Positions 31,185 to 43,354 of a DNA stretch of 64,000 nt are shown piece by piece. Below the pieces are notes generated by a model that worked only from the letters and a program-made list of their open reading frames with translations, had not been told where the DNA came from and ran no database searches. The translations under genes were made by a program, and so were the position numbers. The stretch is from NCBI GenBank assembly GCA_009731375.1, contig BJOX01000174.1, forward strand, positions 335,114 to 399,113, read 5' to 3'. Position 1 is the stretch's first letter. Each line of letters opens with the position of its first letter. Origin of the DNA: Paulinella micropora (Eukaryota; Cercozoa; Imbricatea; Euglyphida).

Positions 31185-32597
31185 CTACTGCCTTCGTCGC
31201 CTAAAAGAGAGCCTGTTCTCAGTTAACTCAAACCTATCTGTGAAATACGTGCGGTATTCCGTCATGACCATGCGTGTGGTTTCTATATTCTCATCAAGGC
31301 CCCAGTCACGCTGCTCACCGCCACCGCCATCATCATCGTCACCATCAAATACATCATGCATATCTATGCAGAGATTATGAAGAATGAAAGCGCACTTGAT
31401 CACATCGGCAAGGTCCTCGGGCGTAGACTCAGCGAGCCATCGTACTGGCTGTGCAAAGATTCCAAACCGTCCCACAACCTGATCACATTTGAAGTGTATG
31501 CTTGTGCCAAACTTGTTGATAAGATGCAGAAAAATCTTGCATACATACTGTTTTTTCATGCATTCTTGCATGTATACAGACATACACGCATGCATACATG
31601 TACAGCTGTAGACATGCACAAAATGCATGATAGTATCTAACCTGGCCGAAAGCTTGCTCGACAACCTTAATGCCAGAGTCATGGATCTTGTTGAATAACA
31701 ATTTGCTGGGTAAGTCAAGTTGTGCTACGGGGTATGGTTTTTGTAACACCTACATCAATATAAAACGTCCGCACAGTCGACCAGCAGCATTACTAACCGG
31801 AGAGCCAGCAAATGTGCCGTCAACCAAGATGATAGGACGCATAGCAAGTGACTCTTCTTGGGGCTCATTGATTGCTTGCCTGCTGTCTTCGGGAGGCCAT
31901 TCCAACCTTGCGATGCGTTGCTTCAGGCTGGTCTTGTTCCAAAGAGACGCGTCAACATCGTTACCCCCAACAAACGCACTGTGCCAGCGGAAACGGTAGT
32001 CGGCAGAAACCAGAGCAAGGACATTGACGCCGCGACCACCCTTATATGATTTTAGTGCCACATTATCATCCGCACCGAAATTCATAAAGAAAATCTTACC
32101 ATCCATCGCTCCCAGACAATTAGGTACTTCACGTTCCAACATCATGAGGTCACAAGCAGTTTGGAGTTGTCCCACTGTCTCTGGGAATTCAAACAATGTA
32201 TCACCATAAACACGCACAACAGCTCGTGCAAATCTCATGGCGTGTTTTTTCATTGGATAAGATTACCCCATCTCTGTGCCTCCACTGTGCAAGTAGCCAG
32301 GTGAGCCCAGAACATGTAAACCAATAGCCACAGTCTCTTGAGGTTGTATAGCACGCGCGCTAGCACCATGCGCTCTAGGCGAGAGACGCAGGATATTTTC
32401 CAGATCACGACACAATCTCCTGTACACTCCGACAGATACACGGAATAATCTTTTCCATCGGAGTAGTTGATGGGGTTGACCACCCTGCACTTCTCGTAGG
32501 TGATACATGAGTAAGTTATCCCCTGCCCGGTTGCCTTGATGTAAGAATGTAGGATGGATCGAAGCTCTGCCTGGAAAACTACCCAGGCGCGTATCAA
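31185..32597 (-). pseudogene. Harbinger (HARBI1-like, DDE_Tnp_4) transposase, broken frame
   Basis: Read on the minus strand. N-terminal part: [20 protein letters not shown] and [20 protein letters not shown]. The frame stops at a TAA (32263-32265) and resumes in the same frame four codons later. The nuclease part (32253-31750) has NCLGAMDGKIFF (first Asp), YRFRWHSAFVGGNDVDASLW (second Asp region) and an ILVDGTFAGSPV strand. A further piece (LFNKIHDSGIKVVEQAFGQ, the R/K..VE..FG motif with the Glu) follows after a frame change near 31745. It then joins, through a 31641-31479 GT..AG intron, VVGRFGIFAQPVRWLAE and FILHNLCIDMHD. Cut-and-paste transposase; probably inactive. Confidence 0.85.
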
Positions 32598-32729
32598 ATA
32601 GGCAAAGAGCTAAAAGATCTTGTGTGGTTAGTAGCTCATGCATGGCTAGCGCAACTTGGATGATCGTGATAATCTGCAGAAACGCAAGCACAAGATAAGC
32701 CACCAGTACAAAAAAATTGAGAAAAGTCT

Positions 32730-32905
<176 letters not shown>

Positions 32906-34250
32906 TGAAAGCCTGCTTTTGAATTCGATCCAGAGCTTACAAATACATAACATACAACATGCATGCATACATAAGATATATATATGTATATATATATATA
33001 TATATATAGAGAAAGAGAGAGAGATAGGGGGGGGGGGAAGGGGAGAGAGAGAGAGAGGCATGAGAGTGTTTGTGTGTGTGTGTTGTGTGTGTATACATGA
33101 GTAGACAAATGAGCAAGTTGCTTTACAATGATACTTTAGGCCTTATTCAAATGCAAAGTTCACAAGTTCTGCCAAAAAGTCTGTGAGGAAAGACAAACAG
33201 TTGCAAAACATAATGCGTATTGCAGTAGTCGTTAGCACGAAATATTGCAAAAGAATACGTACCGGCCAGGTAGTATGGTCGTCAACAAGCAACATGTTTC
33301 ATAAGCATTTACTTAGGGTACATGCACAACTGTTGTGGTCAGCGCGATATTCAAGTGAACGAAACGACCTGTACGATTACCACCACAAGTTGAACATACG
33401 CCAGGAGATGCAATCGAAGGTATCCTTCCTCGTCAGCTAATAAAATTATATACCCTTGAACAAATATAAAAAATGAAAGGAAGCATATATGATAACAATA
33501 CAATCCAAGAGATGCATATGCATAAAAACTCAGGTTACAAAAATTAAACAATTAATAAACAATAAAAAATAAATAAATAAATAAAATAAAACCAGCATTT
33601 AAACTAGCATTTACAATGGTTAGATGTCAGGAAAAATGTAAACGCAAGCACGAAAGCACACACACACACATGCAGACATAAATGCACAACTACACACTAA
33701 CAAGCACACACATACACCTATACGAATGCGAAATTGTTAGAGAGCCGCGGGGGGGGGGGGATAAGCAAGAGTTACAACAGCACAATTAAGTGTATACATG
33801 TATGAATGCATTTAAATATGTTTGTGTATACATGACATGGGAGCCAAGTGCAATACAAAAAGTGTTTACAGTGATTCGGTGCGACGTGACCTGCCCGACG
33901 TTGTCTTCGTCGGCCACCATCACCATCACGTTCACGACGGCGTCGGCGCCTTGGAAGCATTACCCTGTGAGTGGCATAAAGATATTGATAAGGAACGATG
34001 TAGCCATGTAGCAAGAACAAAGAAGAAAATTTATGTAAGCTTAACTCTCATACAACAACATAAATCATCATCAAAAGAGAAAGAAAGAGAGAGAGAGAGA
34101 GAGGAGATGGATGAATAAGGATGGATTAACGGATGCAGAGAAACAAGGAGGAAGGCATGTAGACAGGTAGGTAGGTACGTACAGAAAACAAGAGGCAGGG
34201 AGATTGATTGAAACATAGGTAGAAAACTTGATGTATAGATAGAACGACAC
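32906..34250. other. 1.3 kb without a recognised gene
   Basis: Contains short AT (32977-33008) and GA tracts, a G10 run near 33751 and unassigned complex sequence. Open frames are short and have no recognisable motif. Confidence 0.5.
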
Positions 34251-34313
34251 ACACAGACACACACACATATACATATATATATATTATATATATATATATC
34301 TCGAGAGAGAGAG

Positions 34314-34352
<39 letters not shown>

Positions 34353-34356
34353 GAGA

Positions 34357-34387
<31 letters not shown>

Positions 34388-35091
34388 AGATAAGATAAGA
34401 CAAGACAAGACAACAAGACAAGACAAGACAAGACAAGACAAAATAAGATAAGATAAGATAAGATAAGATAAGACAAGACAAAATAAGATAAGATAAGATA
34501 AGATAAGATAAGATAAGATAAGATAAGATAAGATAAGATAAGATAAGATGAGATAAGATGAGATAAGATGAGATAAGATAAGATAAGATAAGGTAAGATA
34601 AGATAAGATGAGATAAGATGAGATGAAATAAGATAAGGTCCAAGATAAGATGAGATAAGATAAGATAAGATAAGATAAGGTCCAAGATAAGATAAGATGA
34701 GATAAGATAAGATAAGATAAGATAAGATAAGATAAGATAAGATAAGATAAGATAAGATAAGATAAGATGAGATGAGATGAGATAAGATAAGGTCCAAGAT
34801 AAGATGAGATAAGATGAGATAAGATGAGATAAGATAAGATAAGATAAGATAAGATAAGATAAGATAAGATAAGATAAGATAAGATAAGATAAGATAAGAT
34901 AAGATAAGATAAGATAAGATAAGATGAGATGAGATAAGATAAGGTCCAAGATAAGATGAGATAAGACAAGATAAGATAAGATAAGATAACATATATAGAG
35001 ATAGATAGAGATAGATAGATAGATAGGGATATATAGATAGCTAGATGAGATAAGATAAATAGATAAGATAAGATGGATAAGATAGATAGAT

Positions 35092-35161
<70 letters not shown>

Positions 35162-35212
35162 CATACATACATACATAGATACATAGATAAGATAGATAGA
35201 TAGATAGATGAG
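34314..35212. repeat. AAGAT pentanucleotide array with GATA borders
   Basis: Mainly AAGAT units (34352-34990) with AAGAC and GAGAT variants, framed by GATA tetranucleotides. A longer motif GGTCCAAGATAAGATGAG recurs at about 34638, 34679, 34791 and 34943, so part of the array has spread as larger blocks. Confidence 0.95.
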
Positions 35213-35254
35213 ATGTCGCAAAGGAATGTAGTCCTTGCAAAGGAACGCAGTTTC

Positions 35255-35257
<3 letters not shown>

Positions 35258-35319
<62 letters not shown>

Positions 35320-35320
35320 G
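35258..35320. repeat. GATA microsatellite
   Basis: About 16 GATA units following a short unique segment. Confidence 0.95.
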
Positions 35321-35650
35321 AGATATCGACTAATGTCAGAAAAAAGGAGCTTCTGATTTCGTCAACCAAGGAAGTCTGTGGGTAAAGTATTAACCCGATG
35401 CCCAGCTAAGCCGTGATGTTTGCACGGAAGGGAATGATACAGGCGATACCAAAGCTCCCTAGTACCAGGCGGGGCCAGGGCTCGTTCCATAAACGCCCCT
35501 TGCAGAACGAGCTCCCACCTCCATTACAGAGGGCCCAGTAAGCAGATGGAGTTTCGAGACTGTTCGACAGTCTAGTATAAACCGACAGAGCACTGTGGNN
35601 NNNNNNNNAGTCTAGCATAAACCGACAGAGCACTGTGGGTTTTATTCCGG
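35321..35650. other. Unique spacer with a 10-N gap and duplicated flanks
   Basis: The N run 35599-35608 is preceded and followed by near-identical copies of AGTCTAG(T/C)ATAAACCGAC..., indicating an unmerged contig overlap. No gene recognised. Confidence 0.75.
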
Positions 35651-35759
<109 letters not shown>

Positions 35760-35870
35760 GATCGGGGTGCCTCCAGGAAGTATATATAAGGTAATACATG
35801 CACTTCAAATGTCAACCCTATATTACAATTCCACGCACTTTACACGACTGGTTTTCATTCACTTGCATAC

Positions 35871-36400
35871 ATGCTTCTCCAACCATCCAATGTCTCTCAT
35901 AAACCTAGTACCTATATACTACCACAGTGCCTAGAAAATGATTGCTTGTGCACATACAGTAATTATGTGTCTTGCTGTGTTTGGCATTTTAGAAATACTC
36001 TCTTTCTCTCTCTCACTCGCTCCGTTGCAGAACAGAGGCCAGACATTTTTTCAGTACTACTTGTGATATACGGTTTTGCCCTTTTCGGCCTCCGTATTCA
36101 TGTGGCAGATTTGGTTAAAAAAACCGTTTCCAAAAGATTCAGGGCCCACCATCCACCCAAAGATATTTGCTGTGATGGGCCTAATATTTCTGTCAAGGGA
36201 GTTGGGATGATGGTCAGTAGTTGGAAGAAGGAACATGAAAAGACTTTCTTTTTTAAAGTCCCTGCTTTCGTTCCCTGACCACAGTTTGCTTCACCATATG
36301 TTCAGGATCAGTTTACTGAATACTTTAAGCAAAGCTACAGTGATTGGGTTGGAAAGGTTATAATGGACCTCAAAATGATCAAGCCTGATGAATGATATGC
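35871..36400 (+). other. Open-frame remnant of unknown origin
   Basis: A frame from about 36030 to 36278 (IHVADLVKKTVSKRFRAHHP, KGVGMMVSSWKKEHEKTFFF) stops at a TGA and continues in the same frame (PQFASPYVQDQFTEYFKQSY, SDWVGKVIMDLKMIKPDE). It reads like real protein but no family is recognised. A broken transposon or host exon is possible; it precedes the LINE-like fragment. Confidence 0.4.
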
Positions 36401-36559
36401 TTTTATTAAAGAATAGCCCTAAAACCACAATTAAAATGCTCATTCATAATTATGAGCAACAGGAATGGGTCAAAAATTTATCCACTTCAAACTTATCACT
36501 TCTATAAATCAGTCAGAAACACGGAACTTTATTGAACGAAAGGTAATTATGAGGGTGGG

Positions 36560-36812
36560 AGAAGATTGATCTCTCTCGCTAGAGCAGGCTGCCTTCGTTT
36601 TGGCCTTTCTCATAGAGGCTTTGGTACTCCTGTAAATATTCCATGTGGAATTTGCACTACAAATGAACATTCAGAATTACATGTCTTTAATGACTGCTCT
36701 TTAACCAAGCCTATTCTGAGGTCTCTACAACTGAAATATTTTGGCTGGACTTTTTCTCCTGATGGTACATTTCTAGTAACTATTGGACATCTTTATTGGG
36801 CACTTGGTCCTT
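36560..36812 (+). mobile_element. C-terminal fragment of a LINE-type retrotransposon ORF2
   Basis: The frame 36566-36814 shows SLARAGCLRFGLSHRGFGTP followed by CGICTTNEHSELHVFNDC, i.e. Cys-x2-Cys ... His ... Cys, the zinc-knuckle-like pattern near the end of non-LTR reverse transcriptases. Downstream, an (ACT)n tail at 37130-37232 is consistent with a LINE 3' end. The RT domain itself is missing. Confidence 0.55.
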
Positions 36813-37129
36813 AAAGTCTTCCTTTCATACTGATGTTATGAGGGGTTTTCTGAAGGACTTCAATGTAGCCATTAAAGAGCTTTTATGAGCTCTAGAGGTT
36901 GTCATTAACTCATAGGTCGCATGGTTATTTATGGAGGTTTCTTTTTTGGAATCGTGGGTGTTTGGATTCGACCTTGATATGGAGGCTTCTTGGATCCTGA
37001 GACTTGTGTTTGGTTTAGGGGATTTTGGACTTTTAGTTATTTTTTTAGCTTGAAGTAAGTCACCAGTAGTCCTGCTTCTGGTTTGTCTTTAGGAGTATAG
37101 TTTCCGTAAAGGGAACTGCTTTCCTATTA

Positions 37130-37130
37130 A

Positions 37131-37183
<53 letters not shown>

Positions 37184-37184
37184 A

Positions 37185-37232
<48 letters not shown>
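37130..37232. repeat. ACT trinucleotide tract, possible LINE 3' tail
   Basis: About 34 ACT units with one CAA interruption, beginning directly after ATTAA at the end of the LINE-like segment. Confidence 0.9.
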
Positions 37233-37233
<1 letters not shown>

Positions 37234-37260
37234 GTGTACGCTTTCTCGCACTGAGGAAAG

Positions 37261-39180
37261 ATGCAACTCGAAGAAGCGACATCGCAAGAGCATGAAACAT
37301 TCCTAGACAGGTACATTTCTTCCCATCATCGTTTGAGTGTCTGTATGACTGACATTTGCAGTTCAGCTGCAGAGATGAAGGAAATTCCAGTGCGTGGCTG
37401 GGCATGGGTTCGCTCAAGTCTCTATCCGTTTCATGCCTTCTGTCTCATTCTGAAGTCAGTATGTCTTTGGTGATCTTGCAAGCAGGGAAGGTCGCTGGAG
37501 TTCTGCTCTTCGTCCTACTGCTTGTGCTTGTCGTAGTCTACTGGGATGTAAGTGTTATTTCCTGTACCTAAGTTACCAAGTTGATGTTTGTTCTGTGACA
37601 GGAGCTAAAACGATTTTTTGGTGGCTTACTCCAATGGTTCGAAGACAACCGCGCCCTGGGTGTGTTCGTGTTCATTTTGGTAGCACGATATGGCCCGCCA
37701 GATAGAGTGATTTGGAGTATGGACTGGCAATTCTGTTTGCAAGTCCACACAAAGAGTGGACTCCAGTGTGGACTTGCACAAGGCTATCCGATATGCTTCC
37801 CAGCTAGCTTGACCCTTGCCTTTCTTAGGTGTATATTATTGCAACTGTGTTTTTCCTTCCGGGTTCTGTTTTGTCGCTGGGAGCCGGTCTCGATCCTTTG
37901 ACCATTTGGTGATAGAAAGGAAGGAAAACCATTCACGAGATTGCAAATCGACTTGAAGTACAGCGAGAGAATCGACCAGAATGCATGAAAATTGCGAAAA
38001 GCAAGGAATCGGAGCTTATGTAACAGCCACAAAGACCTTGTGAAAACCGTTGTTGTGTACGTATTTTGTTTTGGCAAGAAGAATATGCAAAACGCGTTAT
38101 GTTGCAGGTCTGATTTGGGGGCTTGCAGGCATTCCCATTGTGGTGGTCGGAGCAGGCATTGGTCCTCGCCGCAGCGCAACGAACGACATGCATCGATGGT
38201 ATATCAGGCCTGACGTTGGCCTTTCTGGTGGGTCGCTATCTGTTTCGCGAGTGGGTGGCTGGCTTCGTGGGCAAGGTAGACGCTCTCAGGCGCTGACCGC
38301 AAGCTGCGTAATGGCAGGGAGGCGGACAATCGCAGGGTTGGATCGTTGCTGCTGTGGTTTTAGTATCCAAAATTTAGAGCGGTGGATCATGCTTTGGAGC
38401 ATGAAGGTAATACACACCTTTCTTGCTCTCTCTCTCTCTCTCTCTCTTTCTTTCTCTCGCGATCTTTTTAAACACGATCTCGCTTGATTAAATTGCTATC
38501 AACAGGCTGGAAAGTTTGCCTGCTGTTGCGGCTAGCTCCGCTCTTCCCATTCAACGGCTCCAACTACCTCTTCAGTATCACCAAAATCACTGTACGTATC
38601 TGTGTCTGCCCAGTGCACCAGGCTCTTTTCTCTATCAAACTTACTTGCTGTCTAACAGTTCAGCCACTACGTGGCGACCTCAGTAATTGGCATCATTCCC
38701 GGAACCACCCTGTATGTCTGGCTGGTAACTCTGCAACATTTATCATTTCCTTGCCAGCACATTCCTCGAACCAACCAAACTGAACCTGCATCTGATGTAG
38801 CGTTTCCAACGTATGCTTCAACGTCGATTTCGTACACATATGTGTATGCCTTACTGGTCAGGGATCCTTGGCCCCGAATATCACAGAGATCGTCGATGGA
38901 AACGTGGGGAACCCCACAAGTAACTCGGTTATTTGATTGTTAGAACGCCACTGTGCCTCGGATAGAAGTAGGAACGAAAGCTCTCATAACCCTCACCTTC
39001 CGTCTGGACTGCGTGATGCGACGTGTACAAGAAGAAAAAATGCTGAAATGTGCAGCCCAAATCGTCGTCCTGGTGGTGACGGGCGTGGTGATTATCGTAG
39101 TGTTTGTCATGATCACTGTCATCGCCAAGCGCGCTCTAAAAAGGGTCCATCTTTACCCCATATACACATGCTCTTTGTGA
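37261..39180 (+). CDS. TVP38/TMEM64-family (VTT domain) membrane protein, ~9 exons
   Basis: Host gene; the family sits in Golgi/ER-type membranes. Proposed exons: 37261-37310, 37373-37547, 37602-37679, 37829-37886, 38108-~38168, ~38208-38274, 38364-38406, 38506-38591, 38659-38724, 38862-38919 and 38944-39180, all with GT..AG borders; some borders are approximate. Exon by exon it spells a VTT protein: TM1 (VAGVLLFVLLLVLVVVYW), LLQWFEDNRALGVFVFIL, VYIIATVFFLPGSVLSLGAG, LIWGLAGIPIVVVGAGIG, LAFLVGRYLFREWVAGFV, YPKFRAVDHALEHE, GWKVCLLLRLAPLFPFNGSN, FSHYVATSVIGIIPGTTLYV, GSLAPNITEIVDG, and a C-terminal helix (VVLVVTGVVIIVVFVMITVI). The FLPGS loop and R(L/S)(S/A)P.(F/I)PFN motif are diagnostic. Frame phases agree at every junction checked. 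Confidence 0.88.
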
Positions 39181-39840
39181 TGTGTGTGAGGGGGGGGGGG
39201 GGTTAAGGTGGGTTAAGTGGCGGTCGTTGTGGTTTAGTGGGGTTAAGTTGTGCTTGTTGTGGTGGTCGTTGTGGTTCATGACAATTACTGCATATTTAAT
39301 ATGGTGTGCATATGGATTTGATTACTTCAATCCATATGACAACCATATAAAAACCATTGCTAACCGGAAAGAATTAAAATACAGAAAAGGGAGAGAAGAG
39401 GGGAGTACGAGCTTTTTGTAATAAATATGATTAAAATGGATATGCGGGACTAACACATCGCGAAATTCGCATAGTTACACGTGAACTGCTTTAGCACTAA
39501 AACTCAAATTAGTTTAAACTTCAATAGCTTGAGGCTGTGTGATAAAGAAGGCTCCTCAGTCTCGAGGTTGTGTGCTTTGTTGTATGCTGTGATCTGGCCC
39601 CGATGTGATATGTTGCAGCTGATTGAGGAAGAAGAACGCGCTATGGACGAGGACGGGCCGCAGCCCACCGACTCGATGCCCGCCCTTCGGGGATCACCGT
39701 CGGACGCGGAACTGATCGGTTAATGAGGCCAGCGCGCTGGAATATGCCCAGCCTTTGACGGCTGCTGATTTAGGTAAATACCAGGCGATGGCTGTGCACC
39801 GCATTGCCCGAACGACTCCCATAGCTATGGAATCAAGCCG
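39181..39840. other. Intergenic region, no gene recognised
   Basis: Begins with a G-run (39189-39202) and GGTTAAG/GTTGTGG-rich DNA. A short frame 39616-39723 (LIEEEERAMDEDGPQPTDSM) looks protein-like and could be an exon of an unseen gene. Confidence 0.4.
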
Positions 39841-39854
39841 GACCAATCGATAAC

Positions 39855-40135
39855 CTCTCTTTTTCTTCTTTCCTTCCCTCTCCTCCTTCTCCTTCTCCTC
39901 CTTCTCCTCCTCCTCCTCCTCCTCTTCTTCTTCTTCTTCTTCTTCTTCTTCTTCTTCTCCTTCTTCTCCTCCTCCTCCTCCTCCTCCTTCTCCTCCTTCC
40001 CCTCCTTCTCCTCCTCCTCCTCCTCCTCCTCTTCTTCTTCTTCTTCTTCTTCTTCTTCCCTCCTCCTCCTTGCTCTTCCCCGGTCTTCTTCGCCTTCTTC
40101 TTCTCCATCTTCCCCCTCCTATTCTTCTCGGCTTT
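39855..40135. repeat. CTT/CTCC polypyrimidine tract
   Basis: Plus strand almost pure C and T (TTC, TCC units); minus-strand frames give only Arg/Lys strings. Confidence 0.93.
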
Positions 40136-40489
40136 TTCTTTTCGTATCTAACTTGAGCATGTCTAAACTTCCAGGTTTGCTATGGCCTGAATGAGAAACT
40201 CGAGTGTGCCACGGAAAAGCAGAGTGGTTATAGTTGCCTAACAACCGCTGGGTCAGGTTCACTAAGTATTATACTTGGTGAAAATGTAATGCAATGCCCT
40301 TAACAGACACAGTCAGACACTGCCAGAGTGCAAACTGTGTCTTGAATCCCGCGCATTAGCGCCAGACAGTGTCATCGTCCGACGCTTAGTATTATTGGCT
40401 ATGATCAATAATAATCTGTGCCAACAGCAGACCAGACTGTATTGAATATGATAAAAAAGACTAAGTATAATTTGGTTTTGGCGTCCTAT

Positions 40490-40795
40490 CAAGGGAAGGA
40501 AGAAGAGGGAGGGAAAAGGAGAAGGAGGAGGAGAGAAAGGTTTTGGCCTATCAAGGGAAGGAAGAAGAGGGAGGGAAAAGGAGAAGAAGGAGGAGAGAAA
40601 GGAGAATAAGCAGTTTGCTTCTTCTGCTTTCTCTGCTTTTCTTCTCCCTCTCCTCCTCCTCCTTCTCTTCCCCCTTTTCCTTCTCCCTCTCTTTCTCCTC
40701 CTCCTCCTCCTGCTCCCCATCCTCTTTCTCCTTTTCCCTCTCTATCTCCTCCTCCTTCTCCCTCTCCCCTCTCTTCTCCTCCTCATCCTCTTAAT
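40490..40795. repeat. Purine tract facing a pyrimidine tract
   Basis: GGAAGAAGAGGGAGG-type purine sequence, duplicated once (40492-40534 and 40548-40606), is followed by a CTCC-rich pyrimidine tract (40617-40795). The two are partly complementary. Confidence 0.85.
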
Positions 40796-43354
40796 CATTC
40801 CTTCAACCTTGCTCTCAAATCTCTTCATAATACATTTGTCCGCCTTTGTCTTTTCGAACACCACTGCATGCCGGGACTCAACCCCAGCTTTGAAACACTT
40901 TTTTTTCACTACCCTTGTTTCCATAGCTATAAATTGTCTTTGTGCACGACGTTGTCTATCTGTTAGACCAATAGGTTGTATTAATACGGTAACGGACCGA
41001 TTCAGTATGACCAGGCCGGTCCGCAGGATGTGCGTCGGTAGAGCCATCCTTTCAGGAAATGCCGGGCAGTGTTGTTCAGTCCGTAGCCTTTTCAATATTA
41101 ATAGAGCTTGATGTACGATGCGATCCGACGTGACCGAGCTTGAACCGGTCCCGACGTAGATTACGGCCCAGATCAACATCGTCGACCCCCTGGAAATTTA
41201 GTAAAAGTATTTAGGCCTTACGTGCGGTGCTAATGACCAGGCTTTGTCTGTTAAGATCAGAAAGATATTATTTCAAGTAGTGTTACAGTGACCGCTGAAT
41301 ATTTAATAGCCCGGGTGATTTGAATATAACAACTATCTAACCTGCGACATGAAGAATGAGGCCCAATACCTAACGTAGAAGAGACTCCGTACTCTCCAAG
41401 CCAAGCTTAACCGAGAGCCTTCACCTAAACTTTTTTTTTTTAAACTTGCCACAGCCGCGGCCTCCGAATCCGAGCCACAAGTGAATGTCATTATATACCG
41501 GGTGGGCCGGCATAATCCTCTCTCCCCCTCGAGCGTGCCCTCGTCAGTGTGCGCGAGAAGTCGAGTTAAGACCAGCCGAACTGGCCAAACCGGGATAAAC
41601 CATCTCCCTACCACAGGTCCGGCGGATAATCTCCTTCAGAATCCTTCGTCTTGAGCACTGGCAGCTCAAAAGCCCTGCCCTTCGGGAGTCGTGAGCACAG
41701 CTCACAAGCCCTGGACGACTATACACAACCTTACTTTGCCCTTACTTACTCAACCCTTGCCCTTAAACGTAACCTAGTACTTAGTGACTTATCCGAAGTC
41801 ACAAGTTTGCAAAGGGGTGAGCACGGTCACTTGTGGTCTGGTAAACCCCTATTAATAAATGACTAATCTAGAAAGTTAAATCCGCATCCTTGTCCCTGCT
41901 CAGGTTTCGGGATTCGCACGCCTATATAGGCCGCCTACTATGAGATAATCATAGCAGAGATAGCCCTGGAGACCTATTACAAAGCCCTGGAGACTGCTGC
42001 GTCTACCTGATCTGGCCCTGTGAATGTGTGGGTGTGTCCACTGTGTGTGTCTGCATGTGTATAGGTAAATAAAGAATTTGTACCCATGGCGGATCTCCTC
42101 TTCTCTTTCTGCTAACCTTTTCCCGAAGGACCCCCCTGCACGCTTTGTTTCGTAGTAGGGGAGATGTGATACCCGTGCCCCTACCCTGCTCCCCACTGGT
42201 TGTGTCAGCTAGTCTGGGCTCCTTTTGGGATCCGTTGTCCCTTCTGCATTCCTGTCGTGTCGTGTCGTGTCCTGAAGAAAATATTCACCCTGCCTTCGTC
42301 GCCAGCAACCAGTTTGAAGCAACCAATCAACATGTCCCCCTGCTTCTTACGTATTATACTACATGATCTCCCTACCTACGTTTCCAGCAACCAAGCAGCA
42401 AACCAACATGTTTCTCCTCCCGCTGTCTCGTGTGTTCTACTACATAGTCTTTCTTTTTTGCCGCTCCATACCCGCATACGTTGTTCCTTGGATGAGCCCT
42501 TCTTCTTTTCTCGCCCTGCACTCTTGAAAAGTGTGTTCTCTGCGGTCCCCCTAAGTCCACTGAGCATCCTAATAGCACTTTCAGTTACGAGCCCTTCTGT
42601 ACTAGCAATTATTTACCTTATTCGCCTCTGCTACCTTGGCACTGTATTTTTCGGGTGATTCAGTCATCTACAGCCCTCTCCTGCTCTAGCCCTGTTTACC
42701 TTATTTACTTCATTTACCTTAACTGCCCTTGCGCTGGTCCTCTCCCAGTCTCCCCATGTGGACCTCTTCTGTCCTAGTCAAGCTCTATTACCTGCACCCT
42801 CTGATCGTTCATTGCCCCAAAAGCCTGATCCTTCAGTTAACACTGTCCGCACCTCTGGCTATCATGCCCATTATCCTATCCAACCCTATCTAACCTTACC
42901 ATTTACTTACCTTAAACTATACTTTCTGTTCCGCACGCCCTGCAGGCTCCCGGCCTGACTAACCGGGGGAACTAGTAACTTGCTCAAAAAGGAACTATAT
43001 CTCTGCTTCAATTGCTTATAACCTCAAGATATACCGTATCACTACTCGAATTCCCAACCTAGACATTCTCCGCATAGCTATCTGCCAACCTTTTTACAGT
43101 GATTTTTACCACATTGGCTCAAAAGGAACTGTACCCCTGCTCCAATAACTTCAAGAAAAACTGTAATATTTTTCACAAGGATCTATGATACTGCTCCAAG
43201 TCGTAAGGAGAGCTATATCAATACTCCAGTACCTAACCTAAACGTCACTTCGTAACCAACTTATCGAGAAACCGACAATTACTAACGTAATACAATACAA
43301 TTTAATCAAATATATCTTGCTTTTTGCTTTTTTACCAGTATTTTCTCGCCCCAA
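40796..43354. other. 2.5 kb without a recognised gene
   Basis: Complex, pyrimidine-leaning DNA; short frames only. An AATAAA-type signal occurs at about 42067. Could contain remnants of LTRs or untranslated regions of the downstream element, but no terminal repeat was identified. Confidence 0.45.

Noticed and set aside
34031-35256. Ile/Ser/Leu/Tyr-rich frames resembling membrane proteins
   Set aside because: Arise from AAGAT and GATA arrays read on the minus strand.
39833-40108. Arg/Lys-rich protein on the minus strand
   Set aside because: Complement of a polypyrimidine tract, no gene features.
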